Numbered from the stretch's first letter, positions 1 to 8,017 are shown. The stretch: 64,000 bases of DNA from Pseudomonas sp. TH31 (GCF_016650815.1 NZ_JAEKEZ010000029.1:1-64000); one strand, 5' to 3'. A program made the numbers and translations. The notes: generated by a model not told the origin, from the letters alone.

Positions 1-290
1 GCCGAGTAGTCCTTGGACTTCTGGTCGGTGTTGCGGATCAACAGGCCAATGGCGCAACCGGTGGTGCGGCCTTCGAACACGCCGCTGAGGATTTCGACTT
101 CGTCGGCTTCCTGGCGCTGGGTGGTGTGGCGGCTGGTGCCGGGTTTGCGGCGGTCAAGGTCACGCTGCAGATCCTCCTGGGAAATCTCCAGACCCGGCGG
201 GCAGCCGTCGACAATGGCGACCAACGCCGGACCATGGCTTTCGCCAGCGGTGGTGACAGTGAACAGCTTGCCGTAGGTATTGCCGGACAT
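1..290 (-). CDS. aroC: Chorismate synthase, N-terminal part (runs off the window)
   Basis: Makes chorismate from EPSP with reduced FMN, the last step of the shikimate pathway in the cytoplasm. The first 96 codons are visible. They begin MSGNTYGKLF, followed by the TTAGESHG signature and GCAIGLLIRNTDQ near the window edge, all typical of AroC. The ATG is at 290-288. The rest of the gene lies to the left of the window, so no stop is seen. In fluorescens-group genomes aroC commonly neighbours prmB, as here. Confidence 0.95.
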   Translation of the reverse strand, partial: MSGNTYGKLFTVTTAGESHGPALVAIVDGCPPGLEISQEDLQRDLDRRKPGTSRHTTQRQEADEVEILSGVFEGRTTGCAIGLLIRNTDQKSKDYS

Positions 291-419
291 GCGGGACGCT
301 CCGTGAAATCGAACCTGAATACGTAATGCGCGCCAGTATACGCAGGCTACCCAAGTAGTTCATCCTCGAACCTTATGGGTGCCTGCGAGTCCAACCGGCA
401 TCTTGTTCATGATGGCGTG

Positions 420-1373
420 ATGATGCTGCGAGTTCTAGCCTTGAGCCTTACCCTGTTTACCGGCTTTGCCCAGGCCACTGTCCTGCAACGCCCAATCACT
501 TTGAATACCGGTACCGGGGAGCTTTTCGGCTCGCTGTTGCTGCCAAAATCCGACACGCCGGTACCGGTTGTCCTGATCATTTCCGGTTCCGGCCCGACGG
601 ATCGTGACGGAAATAACCCCGACGGCGGGCGCAACGACAGCCTCAAGCGGCTGGCCTGGGTGCTGGCCAAACACAACATCGCCAGCGTGCGCTACGACAA
701 GCGCGGCGTGGCGGCGAGCCTGGCCGCGACGCCGGACGAGCGCAATTTGTCGGTGGAAGCCTATGTGGCCGACGCCGAAGCCTGGAGCCAGAAGCTCAAG
801 ACCGACCCACGCTTTGGCCAGTTGATTTTGCTCGGCCACAGCGAAGGTGCGTTGATTGCCACGCTGGCGGCGCCGAGTGCTGATGCGGCGGGGGTGATTT
901 CCCTGTCTGGCAGCGCCCGTCCGGTCGATGAGGTATTGCGCCAACAATTGGGCAATCGCCTGCCACCACCGCTGATGCTGCGCAGCAATGAGCTGCTCGA
1001 CAGCCTCAAGGCCGGGCACACCGACGATAATGTACCTCCACAGTTGGAGGTGATTTTCCGTCCCAGTGTGCAGCCGTACCTGATTTCGCTGTTCCGCCAG
1101 GATCCTTCGGCCGCCTTCGCCCGCTTGAAGATGCCGGCGCTGATTGTTCAGGGCAGCCATGACATTCAAGTCGGTGTCGGCGATGCCAAAGCGCTCAAAG
1201 CCGCCAAACCCGATGCCACACTGGCAGTGATCGAAGGCATGAACCACGTGATGCGCATCGTGCCGAACGACGTGAAACGGCAATTGGCGTCCTACAAGGA
1301 CCCTAATTTGCCGCTGGCCGCAGAACTGGGCACGCGAATCATCGAGTTTATTGACGGACTTCGCACCCGTTGA
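420..1373 (+). CDS. Secreted alpha/beta hydrolase
   Basis: Serine hydrolase of the alpha/beta fold with unknown substrate, probably periplasmic. From the ATG at 420 the protein starts with a short signal peptide (MMLRVLALSLTLFTGFAQA). It then shows an oxyanion-type segment (IISGSGPTDRDG), the nucleophile elbow GHSEG (Ser about 141), a GSHD acid segment and GMNH for the catalytic His. An upstream in-frame start at 375 would add 15 residues before the signal peptide and is less likely. It lies divergent from aroC. Family assignment is firm; the reaction is not known. Confidence 0.8.
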   Translation: MMLRVLALSLTLFTGFAQATVLQRPITLNTGTGELFGSLLLPKSDTPVPVVLIISGSGPTDRDGNNPDGGRNDSLKRLAWVLAKHNIASVRYDKRGVAASLAATPDERNLSVEAYVADAEAWSQKLKTDPRFGQLILLGHSEGALIATLAAPSADAAGVISLSGSARPVDEVLRQQLGNRLPPPLMLRSNELLDSLKAGHTDDNVPPQLEVIFRPSVQPYLISLFRQDPSAAFARLKMPALIVQGSHDIQVGVGDAKALKAAKPDATLAVIEGMNHVMRIVPNDVKRQLASYKDPNLPLAAELGTRIIEFIDGLRTR

Positions 1374-1470
1374 ACGCCCCCTAGCCCTCTAGTCCTGAAA
1401 AAAACGGCCGATAAGCCTTTGTCGCCAGCGCCATGACTGGCGGCAAGCGCTTGGACAGGATCTCGCCGTT

Positions 1471-2262
1471 ATGACTGATACCCAGACTTCACCCGACACC
1501 ACCGCTGAAAAAGACGCACCTCCAGTGGTCGAGCTGCCGTGGGCGGACGTCCACGTCGAGCACCACAAGATGCTCCGCCTGGCACCGTTGCAGACCGACC
1601 GCAACACGGGTGGCCGGCCACTGCGCTTTGTCGAGTTCGGTTACGCCGAGCGCAACAGCAAGGAACACAGCCTGATGCGCATGACCATCACGCTGCCGGG
1701 CCAGCGGGTGCGCAAGGAACAGAATCATCTGGACGTCTGGGTCGATCACGAAACCAAACGCGTGCATTTCGGGCCGGCCAGCGGTTTGCAGATCGAACCG
1801 ATGAACCGTGGCATCGGCCGTTACCTGGCGGCTCAAGGCATTTGCTGGGCGAAAAAACGCTGGCCCGGCTACACCGTCGACGGCAGCGACCTGAACAACA
1901 AGGATGCGTTGAACGAAGACACGCGCCTGCGCCGCGATCACTTTTTGCGGGTGCACGGTTTTGATGTGGTCTACGCCGACGCCCAGCATTTGAAGGGCAG
2001 CGTCAAAGAGGTGCAGGTCGGCGATTTGCTGACCGACTGGAATACCGAAAAGCTGCAGCAGGTGGAAATTCTCGAAGCGGCGCAGATGCTTCAGCAGGCC
2101 GAGCAGAACCTGGCCGAGCAGGAAGTGAAGCTCAAGAAACACGAAGAGAAGGTCACCAAGTACAAGCGCGAGGACGCGGGGCTGCGCTTTACCATCAGTT
2201 GCCTGGTGGCGTTTGCGGTGTTTCAGGCGGGGTTGTTGATCTGGATTGCGACACACCGTTAA
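1471..2262 (+). CDS. GNAT-like protein with C-terminal coiled coil and membrane anchor
   Basis: 263 residues. Residues about 110-170 (RGIGRYLAAQGICWAKKRWPG, then an EDTRLRRDHF segment ending in GF) resemble the end of a GNAT acetyltransferase fold. A Glu/Lys-rich helical stretch (about 190-230) follows and should form a coiled coil. A single hydrophobic segment (FTISCLVAFAVFQAGLLIWI) ends the protein and would anchor it with the N-terminal domain in the cytoplasm. No acetyl-CoA loop is obvious, so enzyme activity is uncertain. It ends just before a REP inverted pair. Confidence 0.6.
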   Translation: MTDTQTSPDTTAEKDAPPVVELPWADVHVEHHKMLRLAPLQTDRNTGGRPLRFVEFGYAERNSKEHSLMRMTITLPGQRVRKEQNHLDVWVDHETKRVHFGPASGLQIEPMNRGIGRYLAAQGICWAKKRWPGYTVDGSDLNNKDALNEDTRLRRDHFLRVHGFDVVYADAQHLKGSVKEVQVGDLLTDWNTEKLQQVEILEAAQMLQQAEQNLAEQEVKLKKHEEKVTKYKREDAGLRFTISCLVAFAVFQAGLLIWIATHR

Positions 2263-2287
2263 AGGCTTGAGACCGCGGTGCGGCCAT

Positions 2288-2373
2288 CGCGGGCAAGCCT
2301 TGCTCCTACAGGTTTTGTGTCGTGCCCAATGACGCAGCACACACAAAACCTGTAGGAGCAAGGCTTGCCCGCG
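2288..2373. repeat. REP inverted pair (GTAGGAGCAAGG type)
   Basis: Perfect 33-bp inverted arms at 2288-2320 and 2341-2373 separated by 20 bp, in the convergent space between the GNAT-like gene and prmB. The arms contain GTAGGAGCAAGGCTTGCCCG, the same class as the pair at 47317-47404. As RNA it would form a long hairpin that could also protect or terminate both convergent messages. Confidence 0.85.
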
Positions 2374-2388
2374 AAAGCGTTCTAACGG

Positions 2389-3297
2389 TTAAACGCGGGA
2401 AGCAAACACCGCCTGATGATCGCGGCACTGCTCTGCGGTCAGCATGAATACCCCATGCCCACCGCGCTCGAAATCGAGCCAGGCGAAGTCGACTTCCGGG
2501 TACAGCGCTTCGACGTGAACCTGGCTGTTGCCTACTTCGACAATCAGCAAGCCCTTCTCGGTCAGGTGATTCGCCGCTTCGGCGAGCATCCGGCGAACCA
2601 GGTTCAAACCGTCATCACCGCAGGCCAGGCCCAATTCCGGTTCGTGCTGGTATTCGTCCGGCATGTCGGCGAAATCCTCCGCATCGACGTAGGGCGGGTT
2701 CGACACGATCAGGTCGAAACGTTGACCCGGCAAGCCATCAAAACCATCGCCCTGAACCGTGTACACCCGCTCATCGACGCCATGGCGCTCGATGTTCTGG
2801 TTGGCCACCTCCAGCGCTTCGAACGACAGGTCGGCCAGCACCACTTCGGCGTTCTGGAACTCGTAGGCGCAGGCAATACCGATGCAACCGGAACCGGTGC
2901 ACAGGTCAAGAATCCGCGCCGGGTCGGTGCCCAGCCACGGAGCGAAGCGTTTTTCGATCAGCTCGCCAATCGGTGAGCGCGGAATCAGCACCCGCTCATC
3001 AACGATGAACGACATGCCGCAGAACCAGGCCTCGCCCAACAGATAAGCGGTAGGAATGCGTTCTTCGATACGACGCCTGAGCAAGCGTTGCAGATTGACC
3101 AGCTCATCGTCTTCCAGATTGCAGTCCAGATAGCTGTCGGCAATTTCCCACGGCAGGTGCAACGCCCCCAACACCAGTTGACGGGCTTCATCCCAGGCAT
3201 TGTCGGTCCCATGGCCGAAAAACAGATCCTCCCCATGGAAGCGGCTGACGGCCCAACGGATATGGTCACGCAGGGTACGAAGTCGGGAAGTGATCAC
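2389..3297 (-). CDS. prmB: Ribosomal protein uL3 (L3) glutamine N5-methyltransferase
   Basis: SAM-dependent methyltransferase that modifies a glutamine of ribosomal protein L3. The protein has 302 residues, the usual length. It carries the SAM motif LDLCTGSGCIGIA, an acidic LADLS segment and the NPPY motif (IVSNPPYVDAEDF) that contacts the glutamine. These separate the PrmB/HemK family from other methyltransferases; the N-terminal helical domain fits PrmB better than PrmC. The start is a GTG at 3297 with GGAG nine bases upstream. Confidence 0.92.
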   Translation of the reverse strand: MITSRLRTLRDHIRWAVSRFHGEDLFFGHGTDNAWDEARQLVLGALHLPWEIADSYLDCNLEDDELVNLQRLLRRRIEERIPTAYLLGEAWFCGMSFIVDERVLIPRSPIGELIEKRFAPWLGTDPARILDLCTGSGCIGIACAYEFQNAEVVLADLSFEALEVANQNIERHGVDERVYTVQGDGFDGLPGQRFDLIVSNPPYVDAEDFADMPDEYQHEPELGLACGDDGLNLVRRMLAEAANHLTEKGLLIVEVGNSQVHVEALYPEVDFAWLDFERGGHGVFMLTAEQCRDHQAVFASRV

Positions 3298-3552
3298 GGG
3301 GGCAACTCCAAATGAAACGACTGGCAGAAAAAACGACTGGTGATTCTAACAGCCAAAACGCTTGACGACGACGCGGGAAAAACACCGGAGCAGATGTAGG
3401 ACTTGTCCATTTTTTTCGGTTGGCTATTGAACAAAAAGAGCCGCTTGACAAGGCTGTAAGCCAGCAACGACGGTGCCTGCGATGGTAGCGATTCACAGAA
3501 CCGCTCAGCCAGAGGACAATGTCGCAAAAGCCCCACTCCAAGGAGCCCCAGA

Positions 3553-4143
3553 ATGTCCGTTCCACAAACGATGTTTCAACTCAGCGGTCGCGGTTACCCG
3601 GCGGCCAAACTGAGCCAGGCGACCCTCATCATCATCGATGCTCAGAAAGAATACCTCAGCGGCCCGTTGGCCCTGAGCGGCATGGATGCTGCCGTCGCAA
3701 ACATCAAGCAAATCGTGGCCGCGGCCCGCGCAGCCGGTCGGCCGATCGTGCACGTGCGTCACCTCGGCACCGTTGGTGGGCTGTTCGATCCACAGGGCGA
3801 GCGCGGTGAGTTCATCCCGGGCCTGGAGCCACACGCCGACGAGACCATCATCGGCAAGCTGTTGCCGAGCGCGTTCCACGGCACCACGCTGTACGATCGC
3901 CTGCAAGAACTGGGCTCCCTGGACTTGATCGTCTGCGGTTTCATGAGCCATTCCAGCGTCAGCACCACCGTGCGCGCCGCGAAGAACCTGGGCTTTCGCT
4001 GCACCCTGGTCGAAGATGCCTGTGCCACCCGTGACCTGCCTTACAAGGGCGGTGTACTCAGCGCCGAGCACGTTCAGCAGACCGAAATGGCAATCATGGC
4101 AGACAACTTCGCCACCCTCGCCCTGACCCACGATCTGATCTGA
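3553..4143 (+). CDS. Isochorismatase/cysteine-hydrolase family protein with Ser in place of the catalytic Cys
   Basis: 196 residues with the isochorismatase-like fold. The Asp of the family triad (IIIDAQ, Asp29) and the Lys (IIGKLLPSAF, Lys102) are present. At the place of the nucleophilic Cys, where most members read like GxMTxxCV, this protein reads GFMSHSSV, so the residue is Ser135. It may therefore be a non-cysteine variant or catalytically altered; EntB-like members also lack the Cys. ATG at 3553. A hairpin follows the gene. Confidence 0.8.
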   Translation: MSVPQTMFQLSGRGYPAAKLSQATLIIIDAQKEYLSGPLALSGMDAAVANIKQIVAAARAAGRPIVHVRHLGTVGGLFDPQGERGEFIPGLEPHADETIIGKLLPSAFHGTTLYDRLQELGSLDLIVCGFMSHSSVSTTVRAAKNLGFRCTLVEDACATRDLPYKGGVLSAEHVQQTEMAIMADNFATLALTHDLI

Positions 4144-4152
4144 TCGACGCCA

Positions 4153-4179
4153 GATGAGCGGCTAATCCCGCCGCTCATC
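4153..4179 (+). terminator. Possible terminator hairpin
   Basis: 9-bp perfect stem (GATGAGCGG / CCGCTCATC) with a 9-nt loop immediately after the cysteine-hydrolase stop codon. The U-tract is weak, so it may be a processing hairpin instead. Confidence 0.4.
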
Positions 4180-4274
4180 CACAAAAGCCTCTCATTTTCT
4201 GCAATTGTCTTAGCCTCAGGAACATCCCGGACAACTCCCGGTCGAAGGGCCGATACCCATTGAGGAAGGTCGGA

Positions 4275-4595
4275 ATGAAGTTATCCGATGGTTTTGACGC
4301 ACGCCGCCTGCGGCCCAAAGGCCGAAGCAACTGGCGTTACAGATTCGGCGCAGCGATTGCCGCCCTGCTGGCGATGGGCGGTGTGCTGCTCGCCATGGCC
4401 GGTGCCGCCAGCCTGCTCGGCCACGCGCCCGCCATGGGCGAATTGAATACCAACCGGGTCGGGGCCGCCGTGATTCTGGCGATTGGCCTGTTTGTGCTGT
4501 ACATCGGCGTGTGGCTCTGGCGCCGCTGCCGCCGGCGCTCGCGCCAGTCGCAGGGTCTGAATATATCCCCGCACCTAATGAAAAAACACGACTGA
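4275..4595 (+). CDS. Small inner-membrane protein, two TM segments
   Basis: 106 residues, unknown function. Two hydrophobic stretches (about residues 26-48 and 62-80) are bordered by Arg-rich ends (RRCRRRSRQ), which predicts an inner-membrane hairpin. The ATG at 4275 is preceded by GAGGAAGG at good spacing; an upstream in-frame TTG at 4260 overlaps that site and is rejected. It lies between the cysteine-hydrolase homologue and smr and ends before a strong hairpin. Confidence 0.6.
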   Translation: MKLSDGFDARRLRPKGRSNWRYRFGAAIAALLAMGGVLLAMAGAASLLGHAPAMGELNTNRVGAAVILAIGLFVLYIGVWLWRRCRRRSRQSQGLNISPHLMKKHD

Positions 4596-4601
4596 ATCAA
4601 C

Positions 4602-4622
4602 GGCCCGCCAATCTGGCGGGCC
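4602..4622 (+). terminator. Hairpin terminator
   Basis: GGCCCGCC / GGCGGGCC 8-bp stem with a 5-nt loop, seven bases after the stop codon at 4595. A short T-containing stretch follows. Confidence 0.55.
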
Positions 4623-4680
4623 CAATTGTTATGGATGGCGCCTCGACTTGGGTAAACTGGCGGCCTTCGCGGAGGCTGAC

Positions 4681-5238
4681 ATGCAAGACGACGATTTTTC
4701 CCTGTTTAAAAGTGCGACCCAAGGCATCAAGCCGATCAAGCACGATCGCGCCGAAACCGGAAAACCCAAGAGCGACCGCGCGCAAATCGCCAAGCTGCGT
4801 CAGGCCGCCACCGTGCGCACCGATGCCACCACCGTTGACGGGCTGTCGGATCAGTTCGTGATCGATGTCGGCCCGGAAGACGAGTTGATGTGGGCACGCG
4901 ACGGCGTTCAGGAAAGCCAGATACGCAAACTCAAGATTGGCCAGATCCCCTTCGAAGGCAGCCTCGACCTGCACGGCATGAACGTGGAAAAGGCTCGGGA
5001 AACCCTCTGGGCCTTTCTCGCCGAAGCCACCAAATTCGAAATCCGCTGCGTGCGCGTCACTCACGGCAAAGCCGTGCGCCTGGACGGCAAGCGGCCGATG
5101 ATCAAAAGCCACGTCAACACCTGGCTGCGCCAGCATTCCCAAGTGCTTGGCTTCACCTCGTGCCAACCGAAACACGGCGGCGCCGGTGCGGTGTATGTGA
5201 TGCTCAAACGCACCATGATGGAAGGTCGAGACGAGTAA
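4681..5238 (+). CDS. Smr-domain protein (putative DNA/RNA endonuclease)
   Basis: 185 residues ending in a Smr domain (about residues 95-180). The hallmark LDLHGMNVEKA and the HGK segment (VTHGKAVR) are visible, and GGAGAVYV near the end fits the third family motif. Smr domains nick branched DNA or cleave RNA. The charged N-terminal half is typical of the stand-alone SmrA/SmrB type. ATG at 4681. In the unoccupied chromosome it would lie just upstream of folE. Confidence 0.85.
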   Translation: MQDDDFSLFKSATQGIKPIKHDRAETGKPKSDRAQIAKLRQAATVRTDATTVDGLSDQFVIDVGPEDELMWARDGVQESQIRKLKIGQIPFEGSLDLHGMNVEKARETLWAFLAEATKFEIRCVRVTHGKAVRLDGKRPMIKSHVNTWLRQHSQVLGFTSCQPKHGGAGAVYVMLKRTMMEGRDE

Positions 5239-5315
5239 AGCTGATGCGTCATGCTTGCAGCGTCGTGTCCGCCACCGTACCCTTGGCCTTTGCGTAAAAT
5301 CCCACAGGTAGTTTC

Positions 5316-5357
5316 ATGTCCCTGGAACAGAATTACACCGCGATTCTAAAGGGGTAA
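5316..5357 (+). pseudogene. folE: 5' fragment of folE left at attL
   Basis: The native folE start remains here as ATG TCC CTG GAA CAG and so on. It reads MSLEQNYTAIL and then runs into phage DNA, giving KG and a stop at 5355-5357. The remaining 5' region (5239-5315) should hold the native folE promoter, which now points into the prophage. The functional folE is 41 kb to the right at 46268. Confidence 0.9.
5323..5347 (+). repeat. attL core (25-bp direct repeat)
   Basis: The 25 bp starting TGGAACAG and ending GCGATTCT are identical to 46275-46299. They lie in the 5' coding region of folE. To the left is chromosome; to the right is phage. Confidence 0.92.
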
Positions 5358-5434
5358 GGCAAAGTACTCAGGGCCAATGAAACCGGGCACTTCCTTACTT
5401 TGGAATACCCGGTTTACACCCTCATTACACGGTC

Positions 5435-5455
5435 ATTGGTACAAAAATTGGTACA
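5435..5455 (+). repeat. Tandem ATTGGTACA pair near attL (probable integrase arm sites)
   Basis: ATTGGTACA occurs at 5435-5443 and again at 5447-5455 in the same orientation. The same pair is found near attR at 46204-46223, inside the integrase 3' end. Paired short repeats flanking the core on both sides are what a lambda-type tyrosine integrase uses as arm sites. Confidence 0.6.
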
Positions 5456-5551
5456 AGCTTCATTCCCTTCTTAGGCGTCCCTGCCTAGCGTTCGTCACTT
5501 CAAAACCTACACCTCGTCGCCTCACCCTCGCCCAACCTCGCGCCTCGATTA

Positions 5552-5567
5552 CTGTATATCCGAACAG
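5552..5567 (+). promoter_or_regulatory. LexA-type SOS box
   Basis: CTGTATATCCGAACAG fits the CTG-N10-CAG rule for gamma-proteobacterial LexA. A TATAAAT -10-like element follows at 5568-5574, and the start codon of the next gene is at 5586. This should make that gene DNA-damage inducible independently of the phage repressor. Confidence 0.65.
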
Positions 5568-5585
5568 TATAAATAAGGCACTACC

Positions 5586-5900
5586 GTGAACCATCTCGAC
5601 ATTGAAGACACCAGCGACTGGCTTGGATGCCCGACAGAACTGGAAACCATCGCACACTACAACCGCATGCTGGAAAATGAAATCCAGGAGCTGACCCTAC
5701 AACTGCGCAAAGCCCGCGAGGACATATCAGGGCTGACCAAAATGCTGGCAGATGCTGAGAGGCCGCTAAAAGAGATTTCAGGGGATACCTGGCAACGAGA
5801 GGTGTCGAAGTGGCGGCAAGCGCAAGGAGATAAGCGACTGGACCACCAGAGCAGGATCGAACAGACGAGAAGCGGATTACCTCCGGCAGAAGCTTGCTGA
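5586..5900 (+). CDS. Small coiled-coil protein under a LexA box
   Basis: 104 residues starting with GTG. No family recognised. Residues about 20-70 are helical with heptad-like spacing (NRMLENEIQELTLQLRKARE), suggesting a coiled coil; the C-terminus is charged. It is the first gene inside attL and the only plus-strand gene in the left 18 kb apart from the one at 18181. It sits 18 bases after a LexA-type box. It could be an SOS-induced accessory gene. Transcripts from the stranded native folE promoter would also read into it. Confidence 0.6.
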   Translation: MNHLDIEDTSDWLGCPTELETIAHYNRMLENEIQELTLQLRKAREDISGLTKMLADAERPLKEISGDTWQREVSKWRQAQGDKRLDHQSRIEQTRSGLPPAEAC

Positions 5901-5943
5901 CCTGAGATCCCAATCAAAAACGATTGTCTAAACTCAAGATTCA

Positions 5944-6010
5944 GCTCTAGGTCTTACCCCAGCCCCTAGAGCCAGGGACGACCGCGAGCCCCTGACTTCT
6001 GGGCCTCGCG
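5944..6010. terminator. Two adjacent hairpins between convergent genes
   Basis: First stem GCTCTAGG (5944-5951) with CCTAGAGC (5965-5972). Second stem CGCGAG (5983-5988) with CTCGCG (6005-6010). They lie in the 122-bp space between the convergent genes 5586-5900 and 6023-6538 and probably act as a bidirectional stop. No clear U-tract. Confidence 0.4.
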
Positions 6011-6022
6011 ATCGCAAATCAA

Positions 6023-6538
6023 CTAGCCAATAATGATATCCGGTCCATCTCCAATATCAGAGGTCGGGTTTGTGGGTTTATAAGTGAGCGAAACAACGCT
6101 CAGGGTATTTTGGAGCGTCTGCGTGCCGAACCCGCTCGTCACTGTGGTGTGGCACAGGATTTGAGAGCACGTAGGAGTGGTGGGCTGACACGCGCCGTTT
6201 TTACCGACCGCAACCGGACCACACTTGAAAGTCATGGTCCGGTACGGCTTGAGACTTTGTGGGTCCCACCACTGCACGCTCAGGATCTCGTCTTTCGTGC
6301 CGCCGTTACTCCTCACATTATTGAGTGTGATGGTGAACTCCGCTGACTCGACGGGAAAGCCAGTGCTGTTCGTCAAAACAGGAGCGCAGTCGTAGCACAC
6401 GTCTAGGCTCTGATTGACTTTCACTGTAACGGGCATTGCCATGAAGATCGTGATGCCGTCCTTGTTGTAGAGGATGACATTTTTGCGAGCAGGTGATGCC
6501 TCTAGGTTCGAAGCTACTTTTTTGGCTAGCTCAGACAT
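6023..6538 (-). CDS. Unknown cysteine-containing protein, possible prophage cargo
   Basis: 171 residues, no recognised family and no signal peptide. It has paired cysteines (CYDCAP, CGP, CQPTTPTC, ILCHTT) and a Thr/Ser-rich, probably beta-stranded body. The start at 6538 has AGGGA upstream. It is the last gene of the left arm and is set apart from the lysis genes by an AT-rich gap, which suggests separate transcription and a cargo role. Confidence 0.55.
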   Translation of the reverse strand: MSELAKKVASNLEASPARKNVILYNKDGITIFMAMPVTVKVNQSLDVCYDCAPVLTNSTGFPVESAEFTITLNNVRSNGGTKDEILSVQWWDPQSLKPYRTMTFKCGPVAVGKNGACQPTTPTCSQILCHTTVTSGFGTQTLQNTLSVVSLTYKPTNPTSDIGDGPDIIIG

Positions 6539-7024
6539 TTTAATTTCCCTATTTCCTAAGTTCCATATGCACTGAGGCTCTTAACAAGAGCCTCTCCCTG
6601 TTACACGAATCCAATCTTTGGATACGCCTTATCCATTAAAGTTTGGTAAAACGCCTCTGTCAAAATTTACAAGCAACATTCTAAATGCTAATTTTCAAAC
6701 TTCTATCCGCTATTAATTATAGCGCCATTATCGCCAACAACGATAAAAACCAATTCAAATAGGACTCGACTTTTTACTAGACACATGAATCAGCAACAGG
6801 AATTAACAAAGGCTGCTCTTAATCTAGGGTGATAGTTGCGCATACACCGACAAGCCAAGAGCGCAACCGTCAACATGCCAATAAAAGCACCAGTTTGCGT
6901 TAGTTTTTGTGGGGAATTTCGAAAGATAGAGAAGTGCCTATGTGCGGAAGACTGTCGGAGTACACCGGCGTTCACGACCTCATTGCAGCGCTGAGCATGC
7001 CAAGCGCCCTGGCTTTCACCATCC
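6539..7024. other. AT-rich gap with no supported gene
   Basis: 486 bp between the cysteine-containing gene and Rz. It is clearly AT-richer than its neighbours (for example 6660-6790) and likely holds the promoter of the minus-strand gene at 6538. An 85-codon minus-strand frame (6790-7047) overlaps the end of Rz, has no convincing ribosome binding site and is not called. Confidence 0.5.
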
Positions 7025-7531
7025 TCAACGCACCAACGCCCTGACATAGGCCTGACACGCCTGCAGGGCGATCAGTCCCTGGTCGCCGGCGTCGGTGATG
7101 GCGATAACTCGTTGAGCATGCGCTGGGTCAAGTCGGGCGCGCGCTCCTCCATGAACCACGCCGACGGCTTCGGCACCGGCTGGCACTGAACAGCCACCGG
7201 CTGGATCCGCAGCGTCGAGGAGGACTGACAACCGCAAATCAGAAGTGGCAAGGCGATCGCGCAGGCGAGCCTGATTGGTTTGAGCATCGGTCAGTTCCTT
7301 GTGGTGGGTTTGGTCGCTGGCCGACAGGCGCTGCTCAAGCGCCAGGCGCTTGTCCTGCTCGTTCCGTTGCTGGGTGGCGGCTGCCAGGGTCAGTTCATTT
7401 AGCGTGTCGCCCTGCAACCGTGCCTGTTCGGCGAGCTGCTTTCCGTAGCGCCAGTCTTGGACCTGCCATGCGCCGGCGGCGATGGCCAGCGCCAAAGCAA
7501 GCCCGCCGATCAACTTCCACGGCAACGGCAT
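7025..7531 (-). CDS. Rz-type inner-membrane spanin
   Basis: i-spanin that acts after endolysin and, with Rz1, fuses inner and outer membranes. The protein of 168 residues begins MPLPWKLIGGLALALAIAAGAW, a single N-terminal TM segment. A helical periplasmic domain follows (TQQRNEQDKRLALEQRLSAS). The ATG at 7531 overlaps the endolysin stop codon (TGATG), so the two are translationally coupled. Rz1 is fully nested in its 3' half in another frame. Confidence 0.85.
   Translation of the reverse strand: MPLPWKLIGGLALALAIAAGAWQVQDWRYGKQLAEQARLQGDTLNELTLAAATQQRNEQDKRLALEQRLSASDQTHHKELTDAQTNQARLRDRLATSDLRLSVLLDAADPAGGCSVPAGAEAVGVVHGGARARLDPAHAQRVIAITDAGDQGLIALQACQAYVRALVR
7072..7287 (-). CDS. Rz1-type outer-membrane lipoprotein spanin, nested in Rz
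   Basis: 71 residues read in a shifted frame inside Rz. It begins MLKPIRLACAIALPLLICGCQSS, a lipoprotein signal with lipobox I-C-G-C. After processing, a short proline-containing protein remains (QPVPKPSAWF, PSPTPATRD). This nested arrangement with a lipobox is diagnostic of the lambda Rz/Rz1 pair. Confidence 0.88.
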   Translation of the reverse strand: MLKPIRLACAIALPLLICGCQSSSTLRIQPVAVQCQPVPKPSAWFMEERAPDLTQRMLNELSPSPTPATRD

Positions 7532-7956
7532 CACACCAGCGCCCTCCGCACACCTTCAGCCAACACCGAATCCGGATAAGCAAACCCGGCGTTCTCATGA
7601 TGGATGATCGCTTTGACAAAGCCCCGCATCACCGCCGGCATAGCCAGATCAATCTCAGCGCCAGCTTTGGTACCGGTGTTCTCTTCGACGGCGCGCACGT
7701 ATGCGGCAGTGTCGTTTTCTACCGATGGCGCCCACCGACTGATCATCGCCGTCACCGTCTTCAGTCCGTGCTTGCGTTGGTACGTCAGCAACAACTTGCC
7801 CAGGGCTCGGATACCGTTCTCGGGCACGTCGAATCTGGCAAAGCGCTTCTCGATAGCGGGATCGGGCTTGAGCTGGCCCTGCCACTGGTTGACTGGGTTG
7901 TAGTCTATGTTTCCGGGGTTGCGGTTGCGCACTCCGCGCGTCTCGGTTGCAGTCAT
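7531..7956 (-). CDS. Endolysin-like peptidoglycan hydrolase
   Basis: 141 residues. The N-terminal RGVRNRNPGNIDY and later ENGIRALGKLLLTYQ and SRWAPSVENDTAAYV are characteristic of a phage family often labelled structural protein or lysozyme-like. The position immediately upstream of Rz/Rz1 and after the tail fibre supports an endolysin role. The ATG at 7956 has GGAG seven bases upstream; the in-frame GTG at 7959 is less likely. It has no signal peptide, so it would need the holins at 19327-19898. Confidence 0.7.
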   Translation of the reverse strand: MTATETRGVRNRNPGNIDYNPVNQWQGQLKPDPAIEKRFARFDVPENGIRALGKLLLTYQRKHGLKTVTAMISRWAPSVENDTAAYVRAVEENTGTKAGAEIDLAMPAVMRGFVKAIIHHENAGFAYPDSVLAEGVRRALV

Positions 7957-7971
7957 CACTTTTCTCCAGGC

Positions 7972-8003
7972 AAAAAAAAGCCCGCTCGATGGCGGGTGCT
8001 TTG
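7972..8003 (-). terminator. Rho-independent terminator after the tail fibre
   Basis: On the minus strand a CCCGC/GCGGG stem, extended by a GC/AAAG pairing, is followed by eight U residues (plus-strand A-run 7972-7979). It lies between the tail-fibre gene and the endolysin. The lysis genes therefore need readthrough (antitermination) or their own promoter. Confidence 0.75.
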
Positions 8004-8017
8004 TTTTTCAGTTGGGT

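Noticed and set aside
5239..5315. Exact -35/-10 elements of the native folE promoter.
   Set aside because: A TAAAAT stretch at 5295-5300 is possible, but no -35 at suitable spacing stands out, so only the region is mentioned.
6790..7047. 85-codon minus-strand frame after Rz.
   Set aside because: Overlaps Rz, no ribosome binding site, and the protein has no family-like composition.
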